Source of the DNA: Acephala macrosclerotiorum
Taxonomy: Eukaryota > Ascomycota > Leotiomycetes > Helotiales > Mollisiaceae
DNA: 64,000 nucleotides
Direction of reading: 5' to 3'
NCBI GenBank assembly: GCA_014904845.1
Contig: MU119203.1
Coordinates: 62,001-126,000 of the forward strand
This document shows positions 9,475-22,100 of the stretch, in pieces (within the stretch, counting starts at the first letter, position 1; every line of letters begins with the position of its first letter). The translations under genes and the position numbers were made by a program. The notes beneath the pieces are model-generated. The model was not told the DNA's origin. It saw nothing but the letters and a program-made list of their open reading frames with translations, and did no database searches.

Positions 9475-10648
9475 ATGGAAACCTCGATCTCGGTCCCGAT
9501 TCTGAAGCTCAATAATGGGGTTGAGATGCCGGCTTTGGGGTTCGGGACTTTTGCGAATGAATTGATTGAGGGGAAGACGTATGCTGCTGTGATTGCAGCT
9601 TTGGATGCGGGATATAGACATTTGGACTGTGCTTGGTAGTAAGTCTTTTTCTCCTTTTTGCTCTATTCTGTCCCGTCTTTAGCAAATATGAGAGTGGGGA
9701 AGCGAAACGCAAATGCGTTTCTGACATGTGCAGCTATTTGAATGAGGATGAGATTGGATCAGCCTTGCGAGACTGGTTAGGTAGAAATCAAAATGTGAAG
9801 CGAAAGGATATTTTCATTACGACAAAGGTACGTCCAAGTCATTTCTTACCAAAAGCGAAAGCTGAGGAATCCCTTCATAGGTGTGGCCGCATCTAGCAGA
9901 GCCAGAAGATGTCGAGTGGAGTCTGGACAACTCGCTGCAGATGCTAGGCACGGATTACGTGGATGCTTTCTTGATCCACTGGCCATTTGCCGTTGAAAGG
10001 ACCGGAGACCGTAAAGTCAAGCTAGGTCCTGATGGAAAAGTAGGTTCAGCTCTCCCCATCGAGCCAGTCAAGATTAACCTCTCTTGACAGTATATTCTCA
10101 AGAAAGGTCTCACTAATGACCTCTCATCAACATGGCGAGCGATGGAGAAGATGTACAAAGCTGGAAAATCAAGGTCTATTGGAGTGTCCAACTGGAAAAT
10201 ATCCGGACTCGAAACGTTACTCGAGTACGCAGAGATCAAACCTGCTATCAACCAAGTCGAAATCCATCCTTTCTTACCAAATAACGAACTCATAGCTTAT
10301 TGTATATCTCACAACATTCTCCCAGTTGCGTACTCCCCTTTAGGATCTCAGCACCAAGTAGAAACTACAGGCGAGAAGGTGACAACTAATCGAGACTTGA
10401 TTGCGATAGCTGAGAAGAAAGGAATAACTCTGGCGCAATTGCTAATTGCGTGGGGCTTGAAGAGAGGATATGTGGTCTTGCCCAAGAGTGGGGATCCAAC
10501 GAGGATCAAGAGTAACTTCCAATTGGTGGAGCTGAGCGAAGAAGAGTTCGGTGCTGTAAACAAGGTTGCCGAGGGACGACATTGCCGGTTTGTGAATCCA
10601 AGGGACATGTTTGGGCACGATGTGTGGCCAGAGGAAGGTGGTGTGTAG
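9475..10648 (+). CDS. aldo/keto reductase
   Basis: NAD(P)H-dependent carbonyl reductase of the AKR superfamily, predicted 324 residues in four exons (9475-9638, 9734-9827, 9881-10039, 10091-10648). Introns use gtaagt/gtgcag, gtacgt/catag and gtaggt/gacag. The catalytic tetrad is visible: Asp in DAGYRHLDCA, Tyr in the spliced WYYLNEDEIG, Lys in ITTKVWP and His in FLIHWP. Further signatures are MEKMYKAGKSRSIGVSNW, NQVEIHPFLPNNELI, AYSPLGS and the cofactor loop LPKSGDPTRIKSN. Gly/Ile-rich substrate loops do not allow a substrate to be named; xylose reductase-like and glycerol dehydrogenase-like members look similar. The start is METSISVPILKLNNG, immediately before the first beta strand. An upstream in-frame extension has no ATG. 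Confidence 0.93.
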
Positions 10649-11587
10649 ACTTAAAAGTGTTTAAAAAATGAACCATTTGTGGAAGGTGGAGAAGTACTTC
10701 CCGGCTCTTGACTGAAAGCTTCTATGGAGTGCTTGTCAACTCGCAGAGTTGCGGCAGGGCAAACCCCACAAGAGGCCGCGAAGGCAATGACGCTGTCTTC
10801 GATACTCAATCGGTTGAAGGTATGGTCAAGGCACGGAGAACCACTCGCAGTTCTTGGACTCATGTTAATCCCGTACCTGATGACCTCTAGGGCTCGCAGT
10901 AGGTGAACACATCGGAATGTAGCGTCCTACAAGGCCGCAAAGCGAAGTTTTTGGACGCCTTTCGCCCGAAGGCTAAATGTTTTAGATGTCCTGCATGACG
11001 TTGTGTTCGATGCGTTGAGTAGCACCTACTGAAGCGAGGCAAGGATTCAGCTGAGGAAGGATTCCATCAGCTGTCGAAAGCTGCAAGCAATGTGGCACGG
11101 TCCGAAGCGAAACAGGTCGCGTGGTCAAATGAAAACATTTGCGGCTCGTCTTCTGAATGTCCCTCCTCTTTTATCCTTACCTTGTATCTGACGTGAGAGT
11201 ATCGTGGCTTTAGCAGGGTTGAAGGGCAACGGGCAACGACGAATGGTCGAAGCTAACGAATAGCCCTCGAGATAGGGCAGCTCCGAAGGAAAACGATTTG
11301 CGTGGGGGCACTGGCCCTTGACCTCTTTCCCAATCTTCATCTTATCTCTTGATTCCATTGTAATAGAGTGTGTCATTTGATGCATTCTGCCTCAGGTACT
11401 GAGAGTACATAGGGACTTTAACTATACTGAGCTTGATCGTATTTTAGATATCGACAATTGGCATTGCTTTGACGGACGCTAAACGTATTGAACGTACAAT
11501 AAAATTATAAGTAGAATAAAATACATGGATGATAAAACGTTGTAAATGCTACCGTAAGGACAAGAGTCTCTCAAACATACACAAATT
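10649..11587. other. intergenic, tail-to-tail
   Basis: Lies between the stops of the aldo/keto reductase and the TauD dioxygenase on opposite strands. At 939 bases it is longer than two UTRs need, but I see no gene, tRNA or repeat. Confidence 0.5.
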
Positions 11588-12772
11588 TTATCTTTTGCCT
11601 GCTTCACTTTGGGCTATAGTAACAGGCACTTCGCACATAGAGCACAAGCGGAACAAATGTCTCGCTTGCGCAGTTGTGTCGTAGTCAACAGTTCCAGTAT
11701 CTGCGTTATCTGTTAGTTGGAAAGCCTTTGATATGAAGATGAATGTCGACTTACGAATCGTCGTCCTATTATCGAACATTACCACGCTATGCTTCTCCCA
11801 GTGGACTCTTGCTTGGAAGTCATGGCCGTTGCGAACAAAATCCATGATGAATTTCATTACAGCATCCGCCTCTTGATCTTTCAAACCGATGACTTCCTCA
11901 GGCCACTCCATGTTGTAGAAGATGGCTCTTTCGCCTGTTACTGGATGCACACGTACGATTGGGTGGATCGAGTCGATAGGGTTGGCTCGCACAATTCCTT
12001 TTGCTCTTCTTGCATGAGCAATCAGATTTCGTGAGGTGTGAACTGCTGTGAGTTGATTGATCATTTCCTGGAAGATGGGCGAGAGGCGCTTGTAGGCCAT
12101 GCACATATCTGCGATAACGGTGTCTCCGCCAATGTCTGGGCAAGCCAAAATCCCAAGCATAACGTATCCTGGAGGTTGTCTCTCGTAGCTGACATCATGA
12201 TGCCAAATGGTTGTGGTCATCTTATGCTTAAAGAAATTGGCGATTTCTTCTTCGTTGCCGTCTCGATGAATGACGTGAAATTGAGGAAACCCTTTAATGG
12301 CGCCAGTTACTGGCTGCTGGCTGAGCTTTCCAAAGTATTCCATGAAGTCGACTTGGAATTGAGGTCCTTTATGAAGAAAGTCTGATTGTTCTCGCATGAC
12401 AACGAACTTTCTCTGGCAGATGAGTAGAGCCAATTCATCCTTGGCTGCTGGCGAAAGAGTCTCCATCTTCACACCTGACAGAACCGTGCCCATTCGAGGG
12501 GTTACTGGAGCCGCTGTGACACCAGGAGTAAAGAGATTGGGCATGTTCTTGTCTGCTCGAAGTGCCGGATCATGATATTCAAATTCTGGGAAGTCATCGT
12601 GCCAGATTCCTTCCTCCCAGACTGGAAGATATTCGGGAAACTCGGTTCTTCCTCTGATGCGTTTCTCATACTCTTCAGTGAGAGCGTGGTAGGGAACGTT
12701 GATATCGTAGCTTGTCTTCGGTTCAGGATCGAAGATGACTGAGTCTTGAGGCAAGTCGGCACTAGGAGCCAT
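11588..12772 (-). CDS. TauD/TfdA-family alpha-ketoglutarate dioxygenase
   Basis: Fe(II)/2-oxoglutarate dioxygenase, predicted 376 residues in two exons (11755-12772 and 11588-11700). The TauD fold markers are LICQRKFVVMREQ, the iron motif in TIWHHDVSYERQPPG (HxD), GGDTVIADM, HPIVRVHPVTGERAIFYN and the second iron/2-oxoglutarate segment. That segment becomes DNRTTIHTGTVDYD only after removal of a 54-base, stop-free intron (11701-11754; donor gtaagt, branch ctaac, acceptor cgcag). Without splicing the distal His is lost although the frame stays open. Homologues oxidise taurine, alkylsulfonates or sulfate esters to release sulfite; substrate cannot be read from sequence. It has an N-terminal extension of about 90 residues, as is common in fungal members. 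No neighbouring sulfur gene is present. Confidence 0.9.
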   Translation of the reverse strand: MAPSADLPQDSVIFDPEPKTSYDINVPYHALTEEYEKRIRGRTEFPEYLPVWEEGIWHDDFPEFEYHDPALRADKNMPNLFTPGVTAAPVTPRMGTVLSGVKMETLSPAAKDELALLICQRKFVVMREQSDFLHKGPQFQVDFMEYFGKLSQQPVTGAIKGFPQFHVIHRDGNEEEIANFFKHKMTTTIWHHDVSYERQPPGYVMLGILACPDIGGDTVIADMCMAYKRLSPIFQEMINQLTAVHTSRNLIAHARRAKGIVRANPIDSIHPIVRVHPVTGERAIFYNMEWPEEVIGLKDQEADAVMKFIMDFVRNGHDFQARVHWEKHSVVMFDNRTTIRKSTFIFISKAFQLTDNADTGTVDYDTTAQARHLFRLCSMCEVPVTIAQSEAGKR

Positions 12773-15700
12773 GGTGAAAGATAGTATATAGATATCTCCG
12801 AAAGATTGCGAACTTGAAAATGACTGATTGAATGGAATTTTCTGTCGATACTTTCTGGAGGCACTAGGAATTAATACTCTTCTCGAGCCAATGCTATGCT
12901 CCTGTGATTAAATTGTCCAGCAAAATGGGCTGATTGGAGGCCTCGTTACTGATCACCGGACGGTCAATCCGACCAGGCGGTGAAAGGTCCACCCAAGAAG
13001 GTATTACATGCTGAAGAATTCGGATGACGGGCAGAAACAGGGGAGTAGACGCAATTGAGTTCGGCGACGAGGGGAGCCCTGCGGAAAGGATATGTCGTTT
13101 TGACAGAACGTGGCAGAGAACAGGGTGCGGGAACGCTCCACCGCCCTCCTTTACGCGTGGGCAAGTTTGTTCCGATGGGGACGCTCGCTGGATGGGCGTC
13201 TCAGGTTCTGCAACAGGCTCGGCGGTGCGCTCAGATCAGGCAAAGGATTCTCTTGTGCCATGCGCTCGCATCAGCATGCGAGGATTTGAGAACAGCTGTT
13301 ATAGATTGTGCGAAGATCATATCAGGGAGCGAGAAGCACGAAAGTTTGAGTGTGGTGGTTAGACAGTTCATCCTCTCGCAGTGGTTGTTCTGGGCAAGTT
13401 CTACCCCACCTCGCTCCTAAACGGGTGTAGACGTAATGAGAGTCTATTTCTGCATAGCAAAGCCATTGGGGCATCATCTCAATTTAAATACTCATGTTCA
13501 TGCTGCCAAGTTCAAGTGCATATCGCCTGTCGCAACGTTTCTTCACCGTTGGAATTCGGATCCAAACGACAGGGACAAACAGCAACCAATTCCCCTCCAC
13601 CAGGCATCCCTCAACTCAAAAGATCCCAGCCATCCTGGGAGAGAGGCTTGACGCATCACCAACCAGCGCTCCGGGACCGATGATGTTTCCGCGACGAACA
13701 TTCACTGAATAATTATACTTTCCTAGTGATAACGGCAGATGCGTTGTTCGAAATAGCTGCATGACTTAGAACGCTCAGGGATTTGCTGCAGATCAATTCG
13801 TATACCACGTGACTGAAATGAAGCCAATAAATTTTAATTGACACCTGTCAACGATCGACCTCGCATACTTAGCATGCTTCTGAAGGTTCGAAGTGTCCGT
13901 CTTGTTGGCTTAAATTATCCCCCCTAGCAGGAATGTCCAGAACTTATGGGCAACACCGCACGGTGCAAGACACAGATGTTTGAAGGTGCGTCAATGCGAG
14001 TAATGATTGGAACAGTATATTTGGCCATTTTGAAGATAAGATTTGTGTTCGACATGCCTTGAGGCTCTCATCTTCCGGAGCATAGGTTATCCCTACCTCG
14101 TCACCCACTGAGATTGACCTCGCTTCCGAATCCCGAAAAAGGGGGGGCTCGCTTACACCTGCGAAACAATAGCATGATTGCTGAGAGTAAAGTTCAGCGC
14201 ACCATGAATAACACCAAAGCACCTAATGCAAGTGTTTCTCCGGTGTTACACCGAGCTATAGCCATGATGCTTGCGAGCACTGCCATTGAGTAGACGATGA
14301 GAACTCTCGGCTCATTTTGAACACTTCATGCAACCTATATTGATCAGTCATGCTGCCTTGTCTGAAGGTAGTCGCACTTTAATTGATCAGACGCTTTCGA
14401 GGAAGGTTCACCAAGTTCGGTTAACTTTCAAAGTGTGTGTATCTCAATAGGAAGTGCTAAAAGGGAAATACTTTTGAGGTGCAACTAGGGAAGGCGCAGT
14501 GCTGACCGTTGCTGACTTGCAGACTGGTTTGCTTGATTGCGAATAATACACGCGGCATCCTCTCTACTCAGAAATCATACTTTGAGGTGTCTGTTTGAAA
14601 AGAAACACTTGCGATTTGCTTGCACTACTGTTGAATTTCATCTCGCGTACTTTACTATGGAATAGACAATAGGCCAAAGTCGAAAAGAGTTGTACGGGGT
14701 AAAGTGTACCACTCAACTTGTAGAGAAGGAACACCGGTGGATATTGGAGACTACAATTGCCCTTAGATTCTCTTCCCCAAACACGAACCTGAGAGCGATC
14801 ATCCACAACGTATTTCTTTTCTAATCAAAATCAATAAAATCATTTGCGCGAGACATCGGCGATTCGGCGGCTCGTTTGGTCTCTCATTTCAAATCCTCGC
14901 AACCCTCCTTGAAACGACGGCTTCCCCGTGATGTCCGAGTGAACAGAGCACGAACTCGAGATCTTGGAATGAAATTCGGCGGCTTTGGTTCACGCCATCC
15001 AGAATCGTAGAGTAAGCAGAGACCTTCTGCGATGAAAGATTCTGTCAAGTGTGTCCATCACGTCGTAAAATGCCTGGGCGGTCGTGCGCACTTGCTGTCA
15101 AATTTCAGGCCCTTTCCGTGTAGATACTTAGATATCTCTGCATGGTAATTATCTAAGTCGTTTCAATGCCGTCCTCTGCCAGCTGTAATTCTACAGTCTC
15201 TGTTGGACTTGGACTATAGCACCGTTCTTGAACCTGAAATCGGTTTGGCTTTCTTTCCTCACACCGGACGGGTGGTCGGTGGTTGCAGCTCGATTTTGTT
15301 CTAGCGTCTTGCATTTGCCTTGTTCCCCGTCTAACAGCAAGTCGTCAAGCGGGTTCAAGTCTCTGAAAACAGCGAGAACGTTTCTGTGTTGAACGCGAGC
15401 TTGGATGGTCTCGGCAAACTGAGGTTTGTTGATCAAAATATCTCAGTACCCGGCCATAACGATACGTTGGGAGCTTCTGAGAAGTTTTCTGTTGTTAATT
15501 GTCTGAGACCTTTCTAAATACTCAAGTAGCGTTGTAAAAAAAAAAATTGCGCCGGCTGTGGAATGGACATTGGGATGCTCCTCCTAGGTTATCGACAAAT
15601 TCCTAGGTTTCATGCTCAGGGCTTTGCTGCAATGCTAGGCTCTTATCAAGAACTCAAAGGCATGCATGTTGAGATTCACATTCGGTTTCTTCCACAGCTC

Positions 15701-16171
15701 CTGGCTTTGACGCACGAAGGATTATACTCAGCTATCGAGGCCAAGGTCGTGTCAAGGTTCTAAATCTATTTCTAAGTGACCCTAAGAAAGCATATCACCG
15801 CATGCTTATTATTCCCAGCAGCCACTCAGTATGAGCGCTTGAACGGCTAGGGCAGCGGTTATCTCTTCTCAGACACCAATCGCAGGCACCATGGGACTAG
15901 GAAGACTATTCACCCAGCACTTGCAGTCGGAGCTCTTGCTTCAATTGGGTTAGTGCTTAAGTGACCGCTCTGACTTCTGCTCATGATTCCACACAGCGAG
16001 ATTATGATTTCTTATTGGAGGCTGTGTCAAGCCTGCCATTTTCACTATAAGTAAGCCTGCCTTTTCAATACCACGAGTTTCTATCATCACTCTTCCCGTT
16101 TATACGTGACTATATACCATCGACTTCAGTTTCTCAAAACCAAGCTTTTATTAAGCCTGGAGGTTGCGTGC
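12773..16171. other. long gene-poor interval
   Basis: About 3.4 kb with only short unsupported ORFs on both strands. I found no transposase, reverse transcriptase, terminal repeat, tRNA or conserved protein block. A CACGTG palindrome (bHLH-type site) lies near 13806 and an 11-A run near 15536. It may include old decayed sequence or non-coding transcription units. Confidence 0.5.
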
Positions 16172-16921
16172 ATGATGTCTGCCATCAAGAAACTTTTCTT
16201 TCGCAAGAAGAATGTCCCACTCGCCTGCACCATCTCCCTCAACGATCCGTCTCACGTCCATACATCTGCCTGTTTCCACGATATCAAGCCTCTTTCCGTC
16301 ATCGAACTCTTCCAATCTCAAGGCTGCCAATCCTGTCCACCAACAATTCCAAAGATCCACGAAGAAATCAACGATCCCAATCTCATACTCCTCACTTACG
16401 ATGTGACCTATTTCGATCACCTAGGCTGGGCTGATAAATTCGCTAACAAACAATGGGATCATCGTCAAAGATCCTACGTTACGAAATGGGGACGCAACAA
16501 CCTCTTCACACCACAGGTCATAGTTGACGGACTTGCAGATGGGACAGGAGCTGGGAATAACGAAATAAAGGAGATTGTGGAACAAGCACAACAGTTGAGG
16601 GCGCAGATGGATTGGCATATCAGTCTTGATACGAACGGCACCGAGTTGAGAATCGATTCTGACAGGCCGGAGGTTGAGACGCATGATATTGTGCTGGTGA
16701 AGTATGATCCGCAGCCGCAATTGGTTAAGATAGGGAAGGGGCCGAACAAGGGGAAGAAAATTAATCATCGGAATTTGGTGAAGGAGGTTACGAAGGTTGG
16801 AGAGTGGAAGGGGGGCAATCTCACGGTGCCGCTGCCCGAGCAAGGAAACCACGGGTTGGAGATGGTTGCATTTGTGCAGGGTGGACCCGGGGGACCGATT
16901 GTGGCTTCGCAGAGAATCTGA
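16172..16921 (+). CDS. DUF1223 thioredoxin-fold protein
   Basis: Intronless, about 249 residues from the first of two adjacent ATGs (MMSAIKKLFF). It shows the DUF1223 pattern: VIELFQSQGCQSCPP, where Cys52 and Cys55 form a thioredoxin-like CxxC, then a YDVTYFDHLGWADKFA block, WDHRQRSYV, LFTPQVIVDG and a C-terminal beta-rich half with LEMVAFVQ. The family is common in proteobacteria, often periplasmic, and has scattered fungal members; its biochemical role is unknown, with redox activity a fair inference from CxxC. No clear signal peptide is seen; the N-terminus is basic (KKLFFRKK). Upstream in-frame codons extend to 16106 but the family block begins near residue 40 of the short form. The patchy distribution makes old bacterial transfer possible. 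Confidence 0.85.
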   Translation: MMSAIKKLFFRKKNVPLACTISLNDPSHVHTSACFHDIKPLSVIELFQSQGCQSCPPTIPKIHEEINDPNLILLTYDVTYFDHLGWADKFANKQWDHRQRSYVTKWGRNNLFTPQVIVDGLADGTGAGNNEIKEIVEQAQQLRAQMDWHISLDTNGTELRIDSDRPEVETHDIVLVKYDPQPQLVKIGKGPNKGKKINHRNLVKEVTKVGEWKGGNLTVPLPEQGNHGLEMVAFVQGGPGGPIVASQRI

Positions 16922-17534
16922 GTGTTGGTACAGATGAAGACAGGAAGGAAATATTGAAGGTCCAGTCTTCGAGTGATGCTGTAGATGTCTACTTTCGAAG
17001 TCCAATGTTGTTTGACAGGGAAAGGGTAGGAGAATGTCTGATCTGGCCTGAGATTTTTGACCTTTAAATAGGCTTTGGAATGATATTACAACATTGGAAA
17101 ACTGCCCCAATGCCTCAAAAACTGACCTGTACTATCGTTTTGGTCAAGATGGAAACGGAGCATAGCCTCAAGAAGGGACACTGATTCCACATCGCACGCT
17201 TCCCTGTCTTGCGTAAGCCAGACTCTGATTCATTATTTGGATTCGTTGGACTGAAAGGGAACATGGATTCAGCTGAAATGGATCAATACCTCAACGTCGG
17301 CCGTCAAGTCGCTCTCCCAAGCAATGCGCTTTCCTAAAGCATACAAGCTCGTCTGACATCGTCGCCCTGCTGACCAAATCCAACGCCACAAGCAGCCCGA
17401 ACCGCTGAAATATTGATACAACATGATACAGATGTACACAACTTGACAGTCTCTTTGCCAGCCTCATCTCCAAAACCCGCTTCGATGCCTCGCCCTAACT
17501 CTAGAATGCGAGATCCGTTCAACAACTCCAACAC
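16922..17534. other. intergenic, tail-to-tail
   Basis: 3' flanks of the DUF1223 and DUF202 genes. Nothing else seen. Confidence 0.55.
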
Positions 17535-17954
17535 TCATTCAGAATTCAACTTCCTCAAATGCCTCTCCTGACCAACAACCATCCAAATTCCCCCAGCAGA
17601 GACCATCCCCGCCGTCACAGCCGCAAGCACCACACCTGCAATATTCGGTCTAAACAGTCCCTGCTGCAACAGCCTCATACTATTAAAGTACCTGCTCGTT
17701 CCATACGTCAAGCAGCCTGTCCCTGCTCCCGCCAAAGCTACAGCTGGAATGTGCAAATCCCCATGACCGTGCTTGAGTGTTGGAGACAGAGCTTCTAGAG
17801 CATCGAGCTTGGCCAATGCGACTCCTAGAGCGACGAAACCGAGTCCAGCGCGGGTCCAGGAGAGGAAGGTACGTTCGTTGGCGAGGTGGTCGCGAGCTAC
17901 GCTTCCGGTGTTGGCGAGGGGTTTGGAGGAGAAGGCTCTGATGATGCGGGACAT
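17535..17954 (-). CDS. DUF202 small membrane protein
   Basis: Intronless 139-residue protein. The family signature is RDHLANERTFLSWTRAGLGFVALGVAL near residues 21-47, the conserved start of DUF202 (YidH-like) proteins. Three hydrophobic segments follow the family layout: about 29-52, 69-90 and 102-126. The same fold occurs in Vtc1 and the VTC-type polyphosphate polymerase subunits, but no SPX or polymerase domain is attached, so a polyphosphate role cannot be claimed. The N-terminus MSRIIRAFSSKPLANTGS is basic and Ser-rich and could be a mitochondrial presequence; this is inference. The start is the only ATG ahead of the signature. Confidence 0.85.
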   Translation of the reverse strand: MSRIIRAFSSKPLANTGSVARDHLANERTFLSWTRAGLGFVALGVALAKLDALEALSPTLKHGHGDLHIPAVALAGAGTGCLTYGTSRYFNSMRLLQQGLFRPNIAGVVLAAVTAGMVSAGGIWMVVGQERHLRKLNSE

Positions 17955-19192
17955 TGTAGGAGGCGAAAACGTTGAGATGTTCTGTCGATGGTTTTCGAGC
18001 CTGACCTTTGAAGGGGAGGATGACGATATCAGGAACTGACAATCAGCTCTCTAGGGACGAATGAGTAGGAAAGACATTGATAGTAAAAGTGTTTAGACAG
18101 GAAGGAGAGACTTATCAGTTGTCTTGAAATTCTGATCATTGTTGACGTGATAAGGAAACGGAATCAGTCACGATAAGGACGGATCACATGGAGCACACTC
18201 CACGTGATGAGGTAGTACTTGAAGCCTTTTACCTCGAAAGTGGGATATAAATGTTGTAGAAGTGATCGAACGTGAAGGAGATTGACAAAATGAATAGGAG
18301 GTCAAGAAAACGCCCCCTTATTGATATTTGGGTGACTCATCCGAACTCGGAGCCCCCTTTTTTTGGTATCTAGCTCGCCGTAAAGTACATCGAGAAGCTC
18401 TTTACTAGAATTCTATAAAAACAACATCAAAATTCATCGTCCGAGCACCGAACTATTCTTCTGATATCCCAGCCATCCGTGGACTTTCACTATATACGCT
18501 CTTAGGAATCGATCTTTCATTCTAAAACTTCGACATAGAGCTCGCTTCCTTGCCGGGAAAATACCTAGCTCCAGACGGAGCACTTCTCCTCGAATTCTTG
18601 AACCAAAATGATACCGATGAACCCACTGGCTATATCGCCGTTCGATCACTTCCACCATCATCAACCTCTTCCCATGCATCAGCCAACAACCATCCTAACA
18701 AAATCTGTAGATGAAAGGACTCTACTGCACTCCAGCATCACCAGGACTTAGCGTTGGGCGAACATTAGCAGAGAAGATCATTGGAATTGTGGAAGAGCTG
18801 AGGTATGATGAGATGAGATCGAAAACTTCAGTATGATGTGAATGAGAGTCTGTAGATTGAGGTTGGTGGCGAGGAAACCTGACTTTGGTTATCTCGGAAC
18901 TTGGCGCTCATATTGTAGAATTTTGGGGGAGTATCGAGGTCGAGAAGAAAACATAAGATTCACAGAACTGGAAAAGACTGAAGAAGAAAAATAATACACC
19001 AAGAAAACCCGAGTCTGTTCACGTATCGAAACAACAAACTGGTCATTCAAGTGTTGGCTTGTGGCATATCTATTCGTATCGTTACATCGATATTTTCCCA
19101 TCATCATACCTGCACACCATTTACGCGCTTCCCGCCGAATCTCCAACGCCTATAATGCATGCTATGTATGCCACCATCTTATGATCAAGCAA
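17955..19192. other. intergenic
   Basis: Promoter of the DUF202 gene and 3' flank of HUL5. A CACGTG palindrome lies near 18201. Short ORFs on both strands have no supporting features. Confidence 0.5.
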
Positions 19193-22100
19193 TCAGCTGA
19201 GATCAAATCCAGCCCCTGAGTTGACTGCATAAAGTAACTTCTCCCGTAAAATAGCTTCAGTAGAGTATCTCGGAAGCTTCAGCAAATTGACGCAAGTACT
19301 CGTGCTTGGCAATCGTGTCTCGTCTCTGCTAGCATCTCGAATGCTGAATCTAGGGTTCAGCTGTGAGAACCCAAGAAGAGGGGCTCGTGGAGTTGATGTA
19401 ACGTATTTGAGGACTTTTCTACGGTCTGAATCGTCGAGAGCTTTCATCACTTTCCAGAAGAGCTGAATCGTTGGATGCTCTTGTTGATCGTCACCGATCA
19501 CGTAGACTCCACCGTAGAGGGTGTTGCGTCGAAGATCCTCCACATCGATTTCAGAAGAGTCTCCGCCAATTAAGGTTTGCAACTCTGACTGGTTGAACAT
19601 TGATAGCCAAGATGGATTTACGATCTCGCTCAGACCTTTGAGAAAGGCCTTGGTTTGACGGAAAGGTTGACTTAGCAATCGATGTCGTGCGACACACGAC
19701 AAATAGAGCAGACGTTTCTCGTTTGTGACGGGTAGCTGTGAACCATTCGGCACGAGCTCTCGCTCGATAGTCTGTGTTGGTGCTCCAGGCAATGATATAG
19801 TGTCCGTAATTGTGAAGTCGAGCCCAAAATCTTCAACATTGCCAGGGTAGCTCTTTAGCTTTAAGAGACCTTGATAAAGTCCTTCATCAAGGTCTCTCAG
19901 ATCGTTGATGTTCGCGCGGTAGGCTGACTCCGAGCCAGCAGCGGCCCCAGATGCAGCCCATTTGAGAAGAAAGAAGCCTGCGAATCCAATATCGACTAAG
20001 ATGCCCTCGTAGAGACACTTTCCGACGATTCGTCCAAGAAACTCGTAGTGCTTCAGAAGCTCAGCGATATTCTCCCGCCACTCTGACGACGACTCCTTCA
20101 ATCCAGCTTGTTTCAACAGCTCCTGTCGCTCATCCACTGCTGCTGGATTTGGATATAACAGGTTCTGGTCGTTTGTTATGAATAAGTTCGGCCCATCCTC
20201 AGCGCGAAATGCTTCATTAGTCACGCTCGTCAAGAATTCCTTCGTTACGCCGCCACCATCGATGCCGGCCTCGATCGTGTCAAATTGGTCGACGAAGGTA
20301 ATCTGAATGGGTTCCTTCAAGCCCTCCCCAAGTTCGTAGAATTGCTCGTACGCATCTTCAAAAATCTGATCTCTCCTGATCTTGGCATGATGCCTCCCTA
20401 GAAGTTCTTGACCTGACGTTCGATTATGTCTGGGAGTCATATGGGCTTGCTGCATGATGGACATGCGCCAGATATCCGGATCAACATTGCCACCTCGTCT
20501 GCGAAACTGGTCGCGAAGAACAAATTCACGAAAGATCTGAACACGAGTCTCGAAAGGTATCACAAAAGGCATATGCTGAAGAACCTCAAGCCTTGGGCCT
20601 ACTGCTGCGAGGAGTTTTTGACGAGCAGCTTTTTGTTGTTGTCTCCTGAGATTCTCAAGCTGGCGGGCCCGTCGATCTCTCGCCATGCCAACAATACCAA
20701 CGCTACCTCTGTCATAGAGAGGTTCGTTATCAGCTTCTTCTTCCTCCCCTTCTTCCCCGATCTCATGTTGTCTTTCTTCCTCTGCAACCACTGCAGGAAT
20801 AAACCCCTCCATGTCGAATCGGGACGTCATGAGCCAATGGTCTTTTGGAAGGAATCTCCGCCGGGAATCTCGTTCGTACAGCATACGCATAGCACCAGTC
20901 ACGATTGTCCTGACGTATTCGAATGTCATCCCCGCAATTCCAGCAAACGGTCGAGGCGACGCAGGCTTGGCCTTTGTGGCCAACTCCGACGACTGGAACC
21001 TCGAAGAAGGGGCACTCGTGCCAAAGTAAGACCCGATACTACTTTCACTAGAAGAAGGACCGTCGCCAGAGAGCTCGGCAGCATTGTAATAGGTGGTGAA
21101 GGCCAGGTTCTTCAAGAACACCGTGAGATGTTTGACGTCCTCGATAGGCAGAGCACTCTCGCGGATTCGAGAGACTGGCCCGTCTTCTTGACCCAGTCTG
21201 AGCTTGCTCCCACTCAGGAATTCTTCATCATCAGTAAATCTGAGGACAAAAGTATACAGCTCAAGGAAAAGCAAAATGGTTCGCCACTCGCGGTCTCTAA
21301 AATGGTCTCCTTGTGAGGTAACTGAAGCCGGTTGTGTTTGGGATCTTAGCAATGACAAGGCAGCTTGAGAATCAGCAGTAATGACTGAGAACGTGTTGGT
21401 CAAGCTCATAGCTTGCCAGAAGAACTTTAAGGCGGGAACCTGACTCCCTTTGGGCGTATTCATCGATCCAAGATAAAGCCACAATCGAATCTCGTCCCCG
21501 CGCTTCGGGAAAATTCTCAACAGCGTAAGTGCATAGCTCGCGAGGAAGCTGGCATCCTCTTCTCCTGTAGCAGAAGCTTTGGCGTAGTCGATATTGAACT
21601 TCGCTAACAAGCCTGAAATGCTCGCTTGATTGACGAGGGAGAGAAGCTCGTCCTTTATAAATGCAGGAAGTGGTGATGTGACGAGTGCCTCTCCATCCCC
21701 ATCGTCTGTGATTTCTCTCAAAACCTCGGGGTCGTCTGCATCAATGCGGCTTATAATTTCGCCCGAAGAGCTAGATAGTTGCAAGGACAAAGCTCTTAGG
21801 AACTCCGGTTCCTGACTGTCACGATGCTGAAGACGATGTAATGAAATAAAATGTGCTAGCAACCATAGCTTTCGCTCGCCGTCGATTTGATCCACCAGAT
21901 TTGATGCGGACTCCCAGGTAGAAGCTGACGACAAGAGAGCAGTCGACAGCAGAGTGACATTCAAGATGGTGGCGAGTCCGTCCAGAAGACCTCGTTGTGT
22001 GGTTAAGCTTGGCGTTGTCAAGAAGTGTAAGGCAAGTGCTGCGTATGCTTCAATCATTACGTCACCTAGAATGCTGTTAGTATTGATTTGCAGATGGATC

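Noticed and set aside
13024..13420. Overlapping plus-strand ORFs of about 110-120 codons
   Set aside because: Two frames open at once, no family resemblance and no intron or leader signals.
20426..21316. 296-codon plus-strand ORF
   Set aside because: Antisense shadow of the HUL5 HECT-side exon.
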